Positions 4,952 to 5,059 of a DNA stretch of 5,059 nt are shown here, in pieces; the stretch's first letter is position 1, and each line of letters opens with the position of its first letter. Origin of the DNA: Promethearchaeota archaeon (GTDB taxonomy: Archaea > Asgardarchaeota > Lokiarchaeia > Sigynarchaeales > SOKP01); the NCBI GenBank assembly GCA_019057975.1, contig JAHLWJ010000341.1:1-5059 (forward strand). Direction: 5' to 3'. Both the position numbers and the translations under genes were made by a program. The notes below the pieces were generated by a model. It worked only from the letters and a program-made list of their open reading frames with translations, made no database searches and was not told where the DNA came from.

Positions 4952-5059
4952 TATTTGTCAAATTAAAATTTTAAGCTATCTAAAATAATCATTCTCTAAA
5001 AATAAAATTAGTTTAAATTCATTAATAATAGGTATTTAAATCATTAATTATATTATAAA
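4952..5059. promoter_or_regulatory. AT-rich upstream region of the archaemetzincin gene
   Basis: This short stretch must hold the archaemetzincin promoter, read leftward. It contains a perfect 12-bp palindrome, TTAAAATTTTAA (4963-4974), about 12 bases before the ATG. Several TATA-like runs occur, including TTTATAATATAATT at the extreme edge on the minus strand (5059-5046). None sits clearly at the leaderless distance, so I do not choose one. Confidence 0.3.
5012..5048. repeat. Near-identical direct repeat upstream of the archaemetzincin gene
   Basis: TTTAAATTCATTAAT (5012-5026) and TTTAAATCATTAAT (5035-5048) differ by one deleted T. Their starts are 23 bp apart, about two helical turns. The spacing would suit paired protein binding, but both copies are pure AT apart from one C, so chance is possible. 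Confidence 0.5.

Overview
The window is strongly AT-rich and reads as an archaeal chromosome segment. The evidence is a tetrahydromethanopterin-dependent Mch enzyme, an archaemetzincin, and TATA-type promoters with little or no Shine-Dalgarno use outside mch. The composition, lone genes with long AT-rich spacers, and H4MPT C1 metabolism in a window with no other methanogenesis gene fit an Asgard (Lokiarchaeia-like) archaeon. A low-GC methanogen cannot be excluded. This placement is inference; no marker gene settles it.

Layout. At 21-1016 (+) is a complete mch, the H4MPT-branch cyclohydrolase of the archaeal Wood-Ljungdahl / C1 pathway. It converges on an unrecognised gene of about 356 codons at 1077-2147 (-), across a 60-base spacer with oligo-T tracts on both strands. 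The unrecognised gene's GTG start is probably not the real one: coding-like sequence continues upstream to about 2210, a good TATA box lies at 2262-2270, and the spacer contains a 13-bp tandem repeat. At 2403-2582 (-) is a short, acidic 59-codon gene. From 2583 to 2940 is a gene-free stretch rich in dyad symmetry. It contains a strong TATA-like element, three large inverted repeats (two mutually exclusive), a T8 tract, and then a second TATA box exactly where a leaderless transcript of the next gene would need it. The next gene, 2941-4191 (+), is a GT4-family glycosyltransferase. It converges, 13 bases apart, on an archaemetzincin-type metalloprotease at 4205-4951 (-). The last 108 bases are AT-rich upstream sequence with a near-identical direct repeat.

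How the genes relate. The genes look like separate transcription units (convergent or divergent pairs, each with its own spacer), so there is no operon linking C1 metabolism, glycosylation and proteolysis. No defence system, mobile element, CRISPR array, tRNA or rRNA was found. The best leads are the structured segment at about 2716-2849, which may be a small RNA or leader element; the unresolved 5' end of the unrecognised gene; the one-residue-longer zinc motif of the archaemetzincin; and a Lys-rich insertion in Mch.
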